The translations under genes were made by a program, and so were the position numbers. Positions 63,171 through 64,000 of a DNA stretch of 64,000 nt are shown here, piece by piece. Position 1 is the stretch's first letter, and every line of letters begins with the position of its first letter. This stretch comes from Rhopalosiphum padi (lineage: Eukaryota; Arthropoda; Insecta; Hemiptera; Aphididae). Under the pieces are notes generated by a model that searched no databases, was not told where the DNA came from, and saw only the letters and a program-made list of their open reading frames with translations. The stretch covers positions 16,154,581 through 16,218,580 of the forward strand of contig NC_083597.1 in NCBI RefSeq assembly GCF_020882245.1. The letters are read 5' to 3'.

Positions 63171-64000
63171 GTATGAATTGTGCATAAAATTTAATTAAAT
63201 AATTAAAATATTTTAAAAACTTCAATACACATCAATCTTTTTAAAAATAAAATATTAATTCCTATCTACTACATTATTGTAATTATAGTTAAGAGTATTT
63301 TTTACAAGAACATGGCTAATTAATCAACATTTTTTGTAGTTATGTTCATCGTAGCCCGTATATAGGTACCAATAAAACCACCTATAAAACTTATATTTAA
63401 ATGTATTCGTTACCTAAGAAGTATAACTGTGCAATATTAAAATAATCTACATATTTAAAATAAAAATATTTATAATGAATAATATGTCTTATGCAATTTG
63501 GATATTTTTAAATAACTGTAAGAAAAACGTATGACTGAGGAATAATTAAGTTTTACGAATTTTTAATTACAACATAATTTGTAAATTTGCTTAAAACTTA
63601 AATTCTTAGTAGAATAAAAATATTTTGAACATTATATTATGCTTAGAAATTCCTAGTACAAATATTTTATAAACATTTTAATTTTTAAGTTATATAACTT
63701 CCCAAAGAACCAACCAGATTAAATTTGCTATCCAAAACCGTAGACCCACATAGCTGGTAATTGAATCATTTTTACTGCTCCAAAATGTGATGACAGTCAC
63801 ATTGTTATACCAATACTTTTCTTACTGCACTTGAAATCTAACACCAATTAACTCTTCTCTCAACTCAGAATATAAAACAAAACAATATAGGTTAATATAA
63901 TGTCATACAATATCGAGTTAAACAGATTAATATAAATGTCAATTAAGTAATATTAATGAAAATGATAAAAATAATAATATTAAATATAATTTATGATATT
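63171..64000. other. AT-rich stretch without a gene
   Basis: Stop-dense AT-rich DNA to the right edge of the window. Nothing recognised. Confidence 0.6.

Noticed and set aside
1..64000. CRISPR array, bacterial operon or phage-like system
   Set aside because: No spaced direct repeats of suitable length and no operon-like gene packing. The composition and transposons are those of an animal nuclear genome.

Overview
The window is AT-rich eukaryotic DNA with almost no recognisable protein-coding genes. It most likely comes from a hemipteran insect, probably an aphid. That is an inference from the long AT-rich deserts, the frequent TAGGTA/TACCTA words, the many (TA)n and (CA)n tracts, and the kinds of decayed transposons present. 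No ORF longer than about 200 codons exists, and most short ORFs look like chance readings of low-complexity sequence. The window could be a gene desert or the inside of a very long intron; the sequence alone does not decide.

The surest gene is a tRNA-Asp(GUC) on the minus strand at 61901-61972, with a T5 Pol III terminator just downstream. The only substantial protein homology comes from three non-LTR retrotransposon remains. One is a minus-strand CR1/L2-group copy at 37673-38813. It has an intact 3' end (AATAAA and an AAGAT/TTATC pentamer tail), a frameshift, and a 5' truncation that falls at the reverse-transcriptase YADD catalytic box. The other two are much older Jockey-like relics on the plus strand, at about 24755-25405 and 56002-56240. 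The first has tryptophan codons turned into stops; the second still shows YADD.

Several short non-autonomous DNA transposons can be bounded by terminal inverted repeats and target-site duplications: 42278-42864 (hAT-like), 56439-57042 (with five copies of a 12-bp terminal motif, and a related solitary end at 1406-1460) and 62750-63170 (hAT-like, TATGAA duplication). A hAT-like end next to a T13-G18 run lies at 39996, and a Helitron-like copy spans about 61086-61615.

The AT-rich background is broken by visibly GC/CpG-richer islands at roughly 1-2640, 5440-6260, 13030-13910, 19380-20520, 23390-23760, 30290-31290, 35860-36740, 40340-40780, 44500-45660 and 48520-48980. They carry CG-rich words, trinucleotide repeats and palindromes, and are the best candidates for regulatory elements or unrecognised exons. 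Two of them (5.9 kb and 31.1 kb) share two ordered motifs, one of which contains a Hox/Exd-like ATAAATCA site; in the first island that site is also half of a hairpin. Another notable structure is an exact nine-unit, 11-bp array of A-tracts at 54742-54840 inside a wider repeat field (54600-55140).

No operon, CRISPR array or coherent multi-gene system was found. The interest of the window lies in its transposon archaeology and in possible noncoding regulatory modules.
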